A stretch of 12,486 bases of DNA from the NCBI GenBank assembly GCA_964475415.1, contig CAYYWZ010000094.1:1-12486 (forward strand), read 5' to 3'. This DNA comes from CALCMJ01 sp964475415. Lineage in GTDB: Bacteria > Bacteroidota > Bacteroidia > Chitinophagales > Saprospiraceae. Below are positions 1-6,491 of the stretch, piece by piece; position 1 is the first letter of the stretch; each line of letters starts with the position of its first letter. Below the pieces are notes generated by a model that did no database searches, was not told the origin of the DNA, and saw only the letters and a program-made list of their open reading frames with translations. A program made the position numbers and the translations under genes.

Positions 1-59
1 TAACTTGGAACTAAAATTAATAGTTTTAATGTTTTGATGAGTGAATATAAGGAGTTAAA

Positions 60-94
60 GTATCAGTTTTCCTTCAAAAGAAGCTAATTGATAC
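60..94. other. Imperfect stem-loop in the gene-free 5' end
   Basis: GTATCA (60-65) pairs with TGATAC (89-94), and an inner CTTC/GAAG stem (72-75 with 80-83) closes an AAAA loop; the bases between are mismatched. It lies in the gene-free stretch 1-276, about 180 bp ahead of the DUF937-OmpA gene. No T-run follows on the plus strand, so it does not look like a classical terminator. It may be an RNA hairpin, an operator, or chance in AT-rich DNA. Confidence 0.25.
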
Positions 95-128
95 CAAAAA
101 GCTAATGTTTTGTTAAAAAAATAAAGTG

Positions 129-156
129 CATAGAAAAAAAATCTTTTTTTTCTATG
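129..156. terminator. Perfect A/T-rich hairpin, possible bidirectional terminator
   Basis: CATAG plus eight A (129-141) is the exact reverse complement of eight T plus CTATG (144-156), separated by two bases. Wobble and A-T pairs can extend the stem outward by three. The T-run lies inside the right arm, so a transcript in either direction gives a stem ending in U, as in compact bidirectional terminators. It would insulate the gene at 277 from whatever lies left of the window. No gene is visible in 1-276, so the transcript being terminated is not seen. No clear TAnnTTTG promoter was found between here and 277. Confidence 0.45.
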
Positions 157-276
157 TATCTTGCGTGACTTCTTAAAAACATGCGTATAAAAAGGGTGTG
201 GATTACGAGCTAAATACGCAATCACAAGGAAAAATTACATCATAATAAATTTTTATTAATCAAAACCAAACAAACT

Positions 277-1641
277 ATGAATTTAGTAAATCTGCTTAAA
301 GATCAGGTTACTGGAGCTTTAGCCGGACAAGCGGCAAAATTTTTAGGAGAATCAGAATCTGGAGTTACAAAAGCTTTAGACGGAGCTTTTCCAGCAATTT
401 TAGGGAAAGTAATCGATATGGCTTCTGACCAAAAAGGAGCAAAGAGTATCTTTGAAATCGCTTCAAAATCTGATACAGGAATGTTAGATAATATTGGAGA
501 TCTATTCGGATCTACAAGTAAAGTAACTGACCTTATGAACAGTGGAGGTGGCGTACTTTCTATGTTATTAGGAAATAACATGGGTGGTTTCATCGAAAAG
601 TTAGCTGGTCTAGGCGGTATAAAAAGTGGTTCTGCTTCATCACTTATAAAAATGGCTGCGCCATTTCTTATGAGTATGTTAGGTAGACACATAAAAAATA
701 AAGCATTAGATGCTGTAGGTCTAGGAAAATTCCTAGGTACTCAGAAAAGCAGCGTTGCTGGTGCACTTCCGGGTGTGTTAGGAAACGTACTTGGATTAGG
801 TTCTTCTTTCTTAGGAGGAGCAAGTGATGCGGGTAAAAAAGTAGTTTCTGGAGTTTCTGACTCAGGAAAGAAAATGGTAGAAGGTGCAACTGGAGCAGCA
901 GGTAATGTTGTAAGAGGAGCAGGAAACGTTGCTGAAGGAGCTGTAGATGTAGGAAAGAAAGCTGGAGGAAGCCTTCTTAAGTGGTTATTACCATTATTCT
1001 TAGTACTTCTAGCACTTGGATGGTTAGCAAAGCAAGGTTGTAATACTGGTATAGATGCACTAGATGATGCAGCAGCAAAGACTGTAAATGCAACAGAAGG
1101 AGTAGCTAGTGGAGCAGTAGACGCTACAAAAAATGTTGCTGAAGGTGCGAAAGATATGGCTGGTGATGCTGCAAATGCAGTAGGAAACCTTTTTGGAAAT
1201 GTAAATGAAGCTGCTAAGGCTGCTCTAGATAAGATATCATTTGCTGCAGGTTCTGTAGGAGACCAAATGACTAAGTATATCGCCGGTGGATTCAAAGGAG
1301 ATGGAAAATTCCAATTCAAGAATCTAAACTTTGCTTCTGGTTCTGCTACTATCGCTGGAACTTCTGGTTCAGAGGTAGATAACTTAGCTGCGATCTTAAA
1401 AGCATATGAAGATGTAAAAATCTCTGTAGATGGATACACTGATTCTGATGGAAATGCTGATGCTAACCTAAGATTGTCTCAGTCTAGAGCTGATGCTGTA
1501 AAAGCAAGATTACTTGTACAAGGTATTGCTGCTGATAGAATAATGACAAAAGGTCATGGTGCTGCTGATCCAGTAGCAAGTAATGATACTGCTGAAGGAA
1601 AAGCACAGAATAGAAGAATAGAAGTTACTATTTCTAAGTAA
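277..1641 (+). CDS. DUF937-transmembrane-OmpA family envelope protein
   Basis: The 454-residue product has three parts. Residues 1 to about 175 are rich in Gly, Leu and Met and resemble DUF937 (YidB-like), a helical domain of unknown function. A single hydrophobic segment at 233-251 follows, flanked by Lys235 and Lys252. Residues 180-230 and 256-318 are low-complexity Ala/Gly/Asp/Lys sequence (repeats such as EGAxDxxK) resembling LEA-type amphipathic helices. Residues 347-454 form an OmpA C-terminal peptidoglycan-binding domain: GYTD at 386-389, the LSxSRA motif at 400-405 and NRRIEV near the end. Asp389 and Arg404 have the spacing of the diaminopimelate-binding pair known in OmpA. There is no N-terminal signal peptide, so the internal segment probably anchors the protein in the inner membrane with DUF937 in the cytoplasm and OmpA in the periplasm. 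That topology is inferred. The gene is monocistronic, with a terminator 29 bp past the stop. Confidence 0.88.
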   Translation: MNLVNLLKDQVTGALAGQAAKFLGESESGVTKALDGAFPAILGKVIDMASDQKGAKSIFEIASKSDTGMLDNIGDLFGSTSKVTDLMNSGGGVLSMLLGNNMGGFIEKLAGLGGIKSGSASSLIKMAAPFLMSMLGRHIKNKALDAVGLGKFLGTQKSSVAGALPGVLGNVLGLGSSFLGGASDAGKKVVSGVSDSGKKMVEGATGAAGNVVRGAGNVAEGAVDVGKKAGGSLLKWLLPLFLVLLALGWLAKQGCNTGIDALDDAAAKTVNATEGVASGAVDATKNVAEGAKDMAGDAANAVGNLFGNVNEAAKAALDKISFAAGSVGDQMTKYIAGGFKGDGKFQFKNLNFASGSATIAGTSGSEVDNLAAILKAYEDVKISVDGYTDSDGNADANLRLSQSRADAVKARLLVQGIAADRIMTKGHGAADPVASNDTAEGKAQNRRIEVTISK

Positions 1642-1669
1642 GATTAACAAGGTAATTCTTCGAACATAT

Positions 1670-1710
1670 AAAAGTCCAGTTGCATTGAGCAGCTGGACTT
1701 TTCTTTTTTT
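1670..1710 (+). terminator. Rho-independent terminator of the DUF937-OmpA gene
   Basis: AAAAGTCCAGTTG (1670-1682) pairs with CAGCTGGACTTTT (1690-1702), 13 bp with one G-T wobble, around a 7-nt loop. A second T-run ends at 1710. It begins 29 bp after the stop codon at 1641. Confidence 0.93.
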
Positions 1711-1769
1711 AGGATCATGAATCTAAGCTTGTCTCACTAATAGGTACTGTACTAATCATTAGAATATTC

Positions 1770-1825
1770 TTAATTGGGATATATTAACCAAGAGAAAACT
1801 TATGCAAATATGATATCTCAATTAA
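1770..1825. repeat. 13-bp inverted repeat upstream of an orphan gene
   Basis: TTAATTGGGATAT (1770-1782) is complementary to ATATCTCAATTAA (1813-1825) with one G-T wobble and a 30-nt loop. It lies in a 212-bp intergenic region between the terminator at 1710 and the small membrane-protein gene at 1854. No gene or TAnnTTTG promoter was found in that region. It could be a binding site, a recombination site or a structured leader. Nothing in the sequence decides between these. Confidence 0.4.
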
Positions 1826-1833
1826 AAACAACT

Positions 1834-1854
1834 TTTATGATTGACAATCATAAA
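1834..1854. repeat. Perfect 9-bp palindrome reaching the start codon
   Basis: TTTATGATT (1834-1842) and AATCATAAA (1846-1854) are exact reverse complements around GAC. The right arm ends on the A of the start codon at 1854. As DNA it could be an operator; as RNA it would pair immediately ahead of the initiation codon. The arms are AT-rich, so chance is possible. Confidence 0.4.
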
Positions 1855-2330
1855 TGGAAAGTCAAAGCAAAGAGAATAAAAATGAAATTGGTAATTTTTC
1901 ACTAATAATTACAGTACTAATTGGGATCCTATTTTACAAAATAATCGGTATCAATAATTTTCCAATTTTCATCTTAATGACATCTGTTATTTCTGGATTA
2001 ATAAATTATTCATTTTATTCTGGATTAAAGAATGCCAGCCGAATGTGGGAAACTTTTTACGTCAAATTAAATGAAAATGATATAGAATTTTGCTTTGATA
2101 AACCTGTAATTAATGAATTCGAAAAAACAAGATGGAGAAAAGAAAATCAATCTATTTCTTGGGAGAATATTAAAATAAAAACAGAAAAAAAAATTACTAA
2201 TAGACAAAAAAAGTCAATATTAGATAGAAGTTTATTTGGAAAAGGAGGACTTGTTATTCCAAAAAACATTGAAGATTATGATAGGTTGGTTTCAGAAATT
2301 AAAAAGAATATAATCATAGATACGCAGTAA
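1854..2330 (+). CDS. Small two-TM protein with a possible bacterial PH-like domain
   Basis: The 158-residue product has a charged N-terminus (1-13), two hydrophobic segments (about 14-33 and 36-55) and a polar C-terminal part (67-152). The C-terminal pattern, with YVKLNENDIEF, then ISWENIKI at 101-108, then LVIPK at 133-137 and a final helix, resembles the membrane-anchored YcxB-like/bPH fold. In that family a W-E/D-x-I strand and an IPK turn before the last helix are usual. The assignment rests on pattern only and the molecular role is unknown. Very lysine-, asparagine- and isoleucine-rich, the protein stands alone: a strong terminator precedes it and a GC-rich non-coding island follows. No promoter or ribosome-binding site is evident, and a palindrome overlaps its start. 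It may be an acquired cassette gene. Confidence 0.72.
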   Translation: MESQSKENKNEIGNFSLIITVLIGILFYKIIGINNFPIFILMTSVISGLINYSFYSGLKNASRMWETFYVKLNENDIEFCFDKPVINEFEKTRWRKENQSISWENIKIKTEKKITNRQKKSILDRSLFGKGGLVIPKNIEDYDRLVSEIKKNIIIDTQ

Positions 2331-2427
2331 TGGCTCCTTCACATTTACTAAACTTATAAGGACCAAATATGTAACTAATCAATCAAAATGAGTTCCAATC
2401 AATGTTAGTATAAAACACTCTAATAAA

Positions 2428-2577
2428 CGACGACCGTGTAAGGTGCCTGGAAGGGATGGACGTAGGACATCGTCCGTGAAGCGCTTTGCGGGTAGCAGGG
2501 GACCAAGTGAATAACGCGTCTGTAAGGGCCCGACCCTAGCGAATTGTGTATGGCCCAAGTGTGCTAGGGATACACCC
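2428..2577. other. GC-rich, potentially structured non-coding island
   Basis: By hand count 87 of 150 bases are G or C (about 58%), against strongly AT-rich DNA on both sides. It can form several stems: ATGGACG (2456-2462) with CGTCCGT (2471-2477), one wobble; CCCTAGC (2534-2540) with GCTAGGG (2563-2569), perfect; and alternatives GTGTAT/ATACAC (2546-2551 with 2570-2575) and GGGCC/GGCCC (2526-2530 with 2552-2556). I recognise no tRNA, rRNA, tmRNA, group II intron domain V or riboswitch in it. A 66-codon minus-strand frame (2579-2379) crosses it without resembling a known protein. It fills most of the 297-bp gap 2331-2627; the rest of that gap shows nothing else. It could be a structured RNA, a repeat-family element, or the worn remnant of a mobile element. 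Confidence 0.5.
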
Positions 2578-2627
2578 AAATAAGAATACCCTACAACTTA
2601 AAAATCTTGCGCTCTTATATTTAACTA

Positions 2628-3935
2628 TTATTTTCTATTATACTTAAAAAAGAAATACGTAGGAATACCTAGCAGTAAAATGACAACGCCTATCCAAGAC
2701 TCCGCAGATAGATCCCACAATAGATTAAAAACAAAGGCCGCAGTAACAAAGACATATAGAATAGGAAGGAATGGATACGCTAAGACCCTATAAGGACGGT
2801 TCTCATGTGGACGCTTCATTCTAAAAACGAAAATTGTACTTGCGGCTACCATCATAAAGACTATGTCCATAAAAGTCACAAAAGTAATTATCCGAATAAA
2901 AGATCCCCATAAGAGTATCAATAAACTTGCCCAAATAGCTTGGAAAATCATAGCATAATGCGGGGTATCGTACTTAGGATGTACCTTAGCCAAGAAATTA
3001 AAAAACACCTTATCCTCAGCCATTGCATAATATATCCTTGGAGCTGTCATCGTGTATATAGCAATCGTGCCAAACACAGAACAAATAACTAACATGGAAA
3101 CTAACTTCCCCCCATTATGAAAAACAGCAGAAATTGCATCGCCTGCCACCTTCTCTGAGGCTATCAACTCTGGCATAGGTAAGAGGAAAAAATAGGCAAG
3201 ATTAGCTAAGAGGTATAATGCCGTAACTGACATGGTTCCTATTATCATTGCTCTAGGGACATTCCGCTGGGCGTCTACAACTTCCCCAGAAAGATAAGTC
3301 GCATGGTGCCACCCTCCAAAAGACCAGAAAACACCAACAAAGGCTAACAAAAAAGCATTGATCGAAAAGGCCGGATAATCTAATGCCACAAGCGAAGACT
3401 CATGCATATTCCAATCTCCATAGATCATCCCAATTCCTAATAAAATAAAAATAGCAACAATCTTAATCCCCGAGAAAAAACTAGCGAGTATCTGAGAAAT
3501 ATTAACGCCAAAGATATTGACCCCAGTTAGAGACAGTACTAAAATAACAGCTACAATTTGTTTAGTAAAGCCCTGTATTTCAAAGAAAAACCCAAGAAAT
3601 TCGGCAAAGGCCATACTCAGAGCTGCCATGGCGCCTGTATTAACAATAAGTAAGATAATCCAACCATATAGAAAACCAGCAAGCGGACCATAGGCTTCTT
3701 TTATATAGATATAAACACCTCCGGCCCTCGGAAACATAGCGCCCAGTTCAGAAAATATAAGGGCACCTAACATAGATACAGAACCTCCGAGAAACCAAAC
3801 CAATAATATAAGCTTGGGATCATACAGATGTGCGGCTACATGGCTGGGTGTCATAAAAATACCTGATCCTATACACGATCCTATAGCAATCATAGTCAAT
3901 CCATATAAAGTCAATCTTCTCTGTAGTCGGGCCAT
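2628..3935 (-). CDS. APC superfamily amino acid permease (LAT-like)
   Basis: This is a polytopic inner-membrane transporter of 435 residues with about 12 hydrophobic segments, the normal APC length. The first helix carries GSCIGSGIF at residues 19-27, the unwound substrate-binding motif of APC transporters. The segment FWSFGGWHHATYLSGEVVD followed by RNVPRA matches the conserved loop of the LAT/amino acid-polyamine branch. Substrate is probably an amino acid, by exchange or proton symport, but specificity cannot be read. I chose the second Met (codon at 3935-3933, MARLQRRL) over an in-frame Met at 3977. The first would add a 14-residue hydrophobic stretch unlike family N-termini and leave only 16 bp to the divergent protease gene. 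A near-consensus minus-strand -7 box (TAATATTG, 3982-3975) would also place transcription start inside the longer version. No terminator was found past the stop. Confidence 0.9.
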   Translation of the reverse strand: MARLQRRLTLYGLTMIAIGSCIGSGIFMTPSHVAAHLYDPKLILLVWFLGGSVSMLGALIFSELGAMFPRAGGVYIYIKEAYGPLAGFLYGWIILLIVNTGAMAALSMAFAEFLGFFFEIQGFTKQIVAVILVLSLTGVNIFGVNISQILASFFSGIKIVAIFILLGIGMIYGDWNMHESSLVALDYPAFSINAFLLAFVGVFWSFGGWHHATYLSGEVVDAQRNVPRAMIIGTMSVTALYLLANLAYFFLLPMPELIASEKVAGDAISAVFHNGGKLVSMLVICSVFGTIAIYTMTAPRIYYAMAEDKVFFNFLAKVHPKYDTPHYAMIFQAIWASLLILLWGSFIRIITFVTFMDIVFMMVAASTIFVFRMKRPHENRPYRVLAYPFLPILYVFVTAAFVFNLLWDLSAESWIGVVILLLGIPTYFFFKYNRK

Positions 3936-3993
3936 TGTTATACTAATAAAGTAAAGTAATAGTGTTAAATTAATCAATATTATGAATTAGACC

Positions 3994-5253
3994 ATGATGT
4001 TCAGAAAACTTATCCTACTTATTGGGTTAACATTTATGTGCAATCAGCTTAGCTTTGCGCAGCTGAGAGGAGTCGACCTACTTGGTGATAAGAAAAAAAT
4101 AGAAATCCAGTTTAGATATGCACAAGATTACATTCTATTAGATATAATGCTTAATGAGACCTTGCCTCTGTCTTTTATTATGGATACTGGAGCTGAACAC
4201 ACTATTCTTTTTCAAAAATTCTACGGTGATCTTATGGGTCTAAATTATACTCAGGAAATCTCTATATTAGGCACTGACATGAGTAGTACTATACTCGCCT
4301 ATATCACTAGAGGTGTGGGCATACGCCTAAAGGATAATATCCAAGTAAAAAGAGATATAGTCGTTCTCAGTGAAGACTTCATGCAACTCAACGAGCTTAC
4401 AGGAACTCGAATTCATGGCATTCTTGGAGGAAGCTTTTTTCAAGGCTTGATTGTAGAAATTAACTATAAAAAGAAAAAAATAGTACTACATCATCCTAAC
4501 CACTATAAAGAAAAGTATCATAAGAAGTTTACGACTATGGATATCGATGTAAATCAAAACAAACCTTATCTAAAAGCCGATCTAGAACTTTTTTCTGGTG
4601 CTGCAGCTGAAATAAATCTATTGTTCGATACAGGCGCTGGACTTACCTTCTTGTTACATACCAACACTAGTGACAAACTGAAACTCCCCGAGCATGTGAT
4701 CAAAGGAAACTTAGGCCAGGGACTGGGAGGTATGATAGAAGGATATACAGGTCTGATCAAGTCCTTAACCATAGACAAGTATAGATTTTCTAATCTTATA
4801 ACCAGCTTTCAAAATAATGACACGCTTATCTATAAGGATGTTATTAATGAGAGAAATGGCTTACTAGGCAATATTATCATTTCTAGATTTCATGTTATTA
4901 TAGATTATAACAAGCAAAAACTTCATCTCAAGCCTATAGGAAACTATAATGAAAAAATAGACTACGATAAGAGTGGCCTCTTAGTATTTGCTTATGGTCG
5001 GGATCTGAATAAGTATTATGTCAAAGAGGTTATTCCAGGGTCTCCAGCAGAACTAGCCGGATTAAAAGAAGGTGATCTTATCCTGAAAGTAGGCTTCTGG
5101 CCCTCTAGTTTTCTCTCCTTGCAGCGGATAGTGAACAAATTATCTGGTAAGGCTGGAAAGAAGATAAAAATGAAGATTTTGCGAAATGGCGAAAAGATTT
5201 CTAAAGAATTCACCCTTAGAGATATGTATATCGTGCCTAAAAGAGGCAATTAG
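3994..5253 (+). CDS. Secreted retropepsin-like aspartyl protease with PDZ domain
   Basis: The 419-residue product starts with a signal peptide (about 1-22, with a cleavage-like LSFA/Q). It has two pepsin-like lobes in one chain. The first has the catalytic motif MDTGAEHT with Asp64, the second FDTGAGLT with Asp212; each is followed by the hydrophobic-hydrophobic-Gly turn typical of the fold (HGILGG, GLLGN). Residues about 327-413 form a PDZ domain with VIPGSPAELAGLKEGDLIL. This is the known Bacteroidota architecture of an aspartyl protease followed by PDZ, probably periplasmic or outer-membrane associated. Substrates are unknown. Two Met codons open the frame (3994 and 3997); either is possible. 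It is divergent from the permease (58 bp) and lies 89 bp ahead of rplU, which has its own promoter, so the two are probably not co-regulated. No TAnnTTTG box was seen upstream. Confidence 0.9.
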   Translation: MMFRKLILLIGLTFMCNQLSFAQLRGVDLLGDKKKIEIQFRYAQDYILLDIMLNETLPLSFIMDTGAEHTILFQKFYGDLMGLNYTQEISILGTDMSSTILAYITRGVGIRLKDNIQVKRDIVVLSEDFMQLNELTGTRIHGILGGSFFQGLIVEINYKKKKIVLHHPNHYKEKYHKKFTTMDIDVNQNKPYLKADLELFSGAAAEINLLFDTGAGLTFLLHTNTSDKLKLPEHVIKGNLGQGLGGMIEGYTGLIKSLTIDKYRFSNLITSFQNNDTLIYKDVINERNGLLGNIIISRFHVIIDYNKQKLHLKPIGNYNEKIDYDKSGLLVFAYGRDLNKYYVKEVIPGSPAELAGLKEGDLILKVGFWPSSFLSLQRIVNKLSGKAGKKIKMKILRNGEKISKEFTLRDMYIVPKRGN

Positions 5254-5285
5254 AGGCCTAATTCCTTAAAATAGAGTAAAAACTG

Positions 5286-5317
5286 TTTGATTTATAAAAG
5301 ATTAAACTCTATCTTTG
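5286..5317 (+). promoter_or_regulatory. Consensus Bacteroidota promoter of rplU-rpmA
   Basis: TTTG (5286-5289) and TATCTTTG (5310-5317) match the -33 TTTG and -7 TAnnTTTG elements exactly, with a 20-bp spacer. The expected transcription start is near 5324, leaving a leader of about 20 nt before the rplU ATG. This leader is too short for a classical ribosomal-protein autoregulatory structure. Confidence 0.88.
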
Positions 5318-5342
5318 CAGACCATTTTAAAAAAGCAGAAAC

Positions 5343-5654
5343 ATGTTTGCAATAGTAAATATAAAAGGTCAACAGTTCAAAGTAGAATCAGGTCAAGAGA
5401 TTTTTGTCAATAACTTAGGTTTAGAACAAGGAGCATCTGTAGATTTCGATGAGGTACTGTTAACGACTAACGGAGATAGCACAACGATAGGAACACCTAC
5501 ACTGAAGGGCGCAGTTGTAAAGGCTACCGTAATAGAAGATGTAAAAGGAGATACTGTGATTGTCTTCAAGAAAAAGAGAAGAAAAGGTTATAAGGTAAAG
5601 AATGGCCACAGACAAAAATATACTAAGATCAAGATAGATTCTATATCTGCATAA
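5343..5654 (+). CDS. rplU: 50S ribosomal protein L21
   Basis: The 103-residue product has the normal length of bacterial L21, which binds 23S rRNA and helps assemble the large subunit. The start MFAIVNIKGQQFKVESG and the C-terminal FKKKRRKGYKVKNGHRQ signature are diagnostic. It is first in a two-gene unit with rpmA (25-bp gap), the classical rplU-rpmA order, directly behind a consensus promoter. In contrast to my recollection of many Bacteroidota L21 proteins, it ends soon after the core (KIKIDSISA) and has no helix-hairpin-helix tail. That tail sits on L27 here. Confidence 0.98.
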   Translation: MFAIVNIKGQQFKVESGQEIFVNNLGLEQGASVDFDEVLLTTNGDSTTIGTPTLKGAVVKATVIEDVKGDTVIVFKKKRRKGYKVKNGHRQKYTKIKIDSISA

Positions 5655-5679
5655 TTACTAATTAAGAAAACTTAATACA

Positions 5680-6324
5680 ATGGCACATAAAAAAGGTGCG
5701 GGTAGTACTGATAACGGAAGAGATAGCGAAAGTAAACGATTAGGTGTAAAACTATTCGGTGGACAATACGCTAAGGCTGGAAATATTATTATCAGACAAA
5801 GAGGTACAAAATACCATCCAGGAGATAACGTATATATGGGTAGAGACCATACTATACATGCACAAGTCGAGGGTCACGTAGTATTTAAGAAAAAGAGACT
5901 TAATAGAACTTTTGTTTCTATTATGCCTTTACTATCAGATGTACAAGAAACTGTAGCATCTATAAAAGGTGCTAAAAAAGCTGCTCCTAAGAAGGAAGAA
6001 GCTCCAGTAGCTGCTGCTGCACCAGTTGTAGAATCTGCTCCGGCGGCTCCAGCTCCAGAAAAAAGTGCTGCAGCTGATGATTTGAAAAAAATAGAAGGTA
6101 TAGGACCTAAACTTTCTGAAGTACTTAGTGCTGCAGGGATAGATACTTTTGCAAAAATGGCTGCTACTGATCCAGAAAAGATGAGAGAAATTCTTGTAGC
6201 AGCAAGTAGCAGATACAAGATGCACGATCCTACATCATGGCCACAACAAGCTCAGCTTGCTGCTGATGGCAAATGGGATGAATTACAGAAACTGCAAGAT
6301 GAGCTAGACGGAGGTAGAGCTTAA
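5680..6324 (+). CDS. rpmA: 50S ribosomal protein L27 with C-terminal helix-hairpin-helix extension
   Basis: Residues 1-86 are a complete L27: MAHKKGAGSTDNGRDSESK, then RLGVK, the YHPG turn and HVVFKKK. L27 lies by the peptidyl transferase centre, with its N-terminal arm reaching the P-site tRNA. There is no cleavable pre-sequence of the kind found in Firmicutes. Residues 97-133 are a flexible Ala/Pro/Lys/Glu linker. Residues 134-214 form an added domain with a helix-hairpin-helix motif (KKIEGIGPKLSEVL, 136-149), then TFAKMA, DPTSWPQQAQLAADG and a final DELDGG tail. L27 is normally about 85 residues, so this protein is 2.5 times the usual length. HhH motifs usually bind nucleic acid backbones, so an extra rRNA contact is plausible but inferred. 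The frame is unbroken and a terminator follows 23 bp past the stop. Confidence 0.97.
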   Translation: MAHKKGAGSTDNGRDSESKRLGVKLFGGQYAKAGNIIIRQRGTKYHPGDNVYMGRDHTIHAQVEGHVVFKKKRLNRTFVSIMPLLSDVQETVASIKGAKKAAPKKEEAPVAAAAPVVESAPAAPAPEKSAAADDLKKIEGIGPKLSEVLSAAGIDTFAKMAATDPEKMREILVAASSRYKMHDPTSWPQQAQLAADGKWDELQKLQDELDGGRA

Positions 6325-6347
6325 TCTTAGACTATAAAGACGTACAC

Positions 6348-6386
6348 AAAGCCTCATTTGATTATTCAGATGAGGCTTTTTCTTTT
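6348..6386 (+). terminator. Rho-independent terminator of rplU-rpmA
   Basis: AAAGCCTCATTTG (6348-6360) pairs with CAGATGAGGCTTT (6367-6379), 13 bp with one T-G wobble, around a 6-nt loop. A T-rich tail follows to 6386. Confidence 0.94.
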
Positions 6387-6491
6387 AGGCTTATATCCTT
6401 TCTTTTGTACTACATTCCTAATATTTATTATGAAGAATAAGCTAACTTGTTATGAGGTCAATCCCTATTTTATAATTATATCTCTACCCTC

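Noticed and set aside
35..120. Candidate TAnnTTTG promoters for the DUF937-OmpA gene (two TAATGTTTTG copies)
   Set aside because: The TA-to-TTTG spacing is wrong by two bases in both copies, there is no matching -33 element, and they lie upstream of the terminator-like hairpin at 129-156.
303..1439. Long minus-strand open frames (129, 73 and 232 codons) opposite the DUF937-OmpA gene
   Set aside because: They mirror a Gly/Ala/Ser-biased coding sequence, which naturally leaves the antisense strand open. The plus-strand product has clear domains.
2500..2577. Possible tRNA or group II intron remnant in the GC-rich island
   Set aside because: No cloverleaf with a GGTTCRANYCC T-arm and no domain V-like AGC/GAAA hairpin could be found.
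2379..2579. A 66-codon minus-strand open frame across the GC-rich island
   Set aside because: It resembles no family I know, is rich in Arg, Leu and Pro as expected of GC-rich non-coding DNA, and the plus strand is also open in the codon-aligned frame for much of it. Left as part of the island rather than called a gene.
3936..3977. N-terminal extension of the permease to the Met at 3977
   Set aside because: The added 14 residues do not fit the family N-terminus and leave only 16 bp to the divergent gene. The Met at 3935 precedes the usual basic segment and first helix.
5248..5263. AATTAG/CTAATT hairpin at the stop codon of the aspartyl protease gene
   Set aside because: Only six A/T-rich pairs and no T-run. 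It may be chance; rplU is in any case served by its own promoter.
5874..6225. Minus-strand open frames of 114 and 96 codons opposite rpmA
   Set aside because: Shadows of the Ala-rich linker and HhH region of L27. Their composition (runs of Ala/Ser or Phe/Ser/Cys) is not protein-like.
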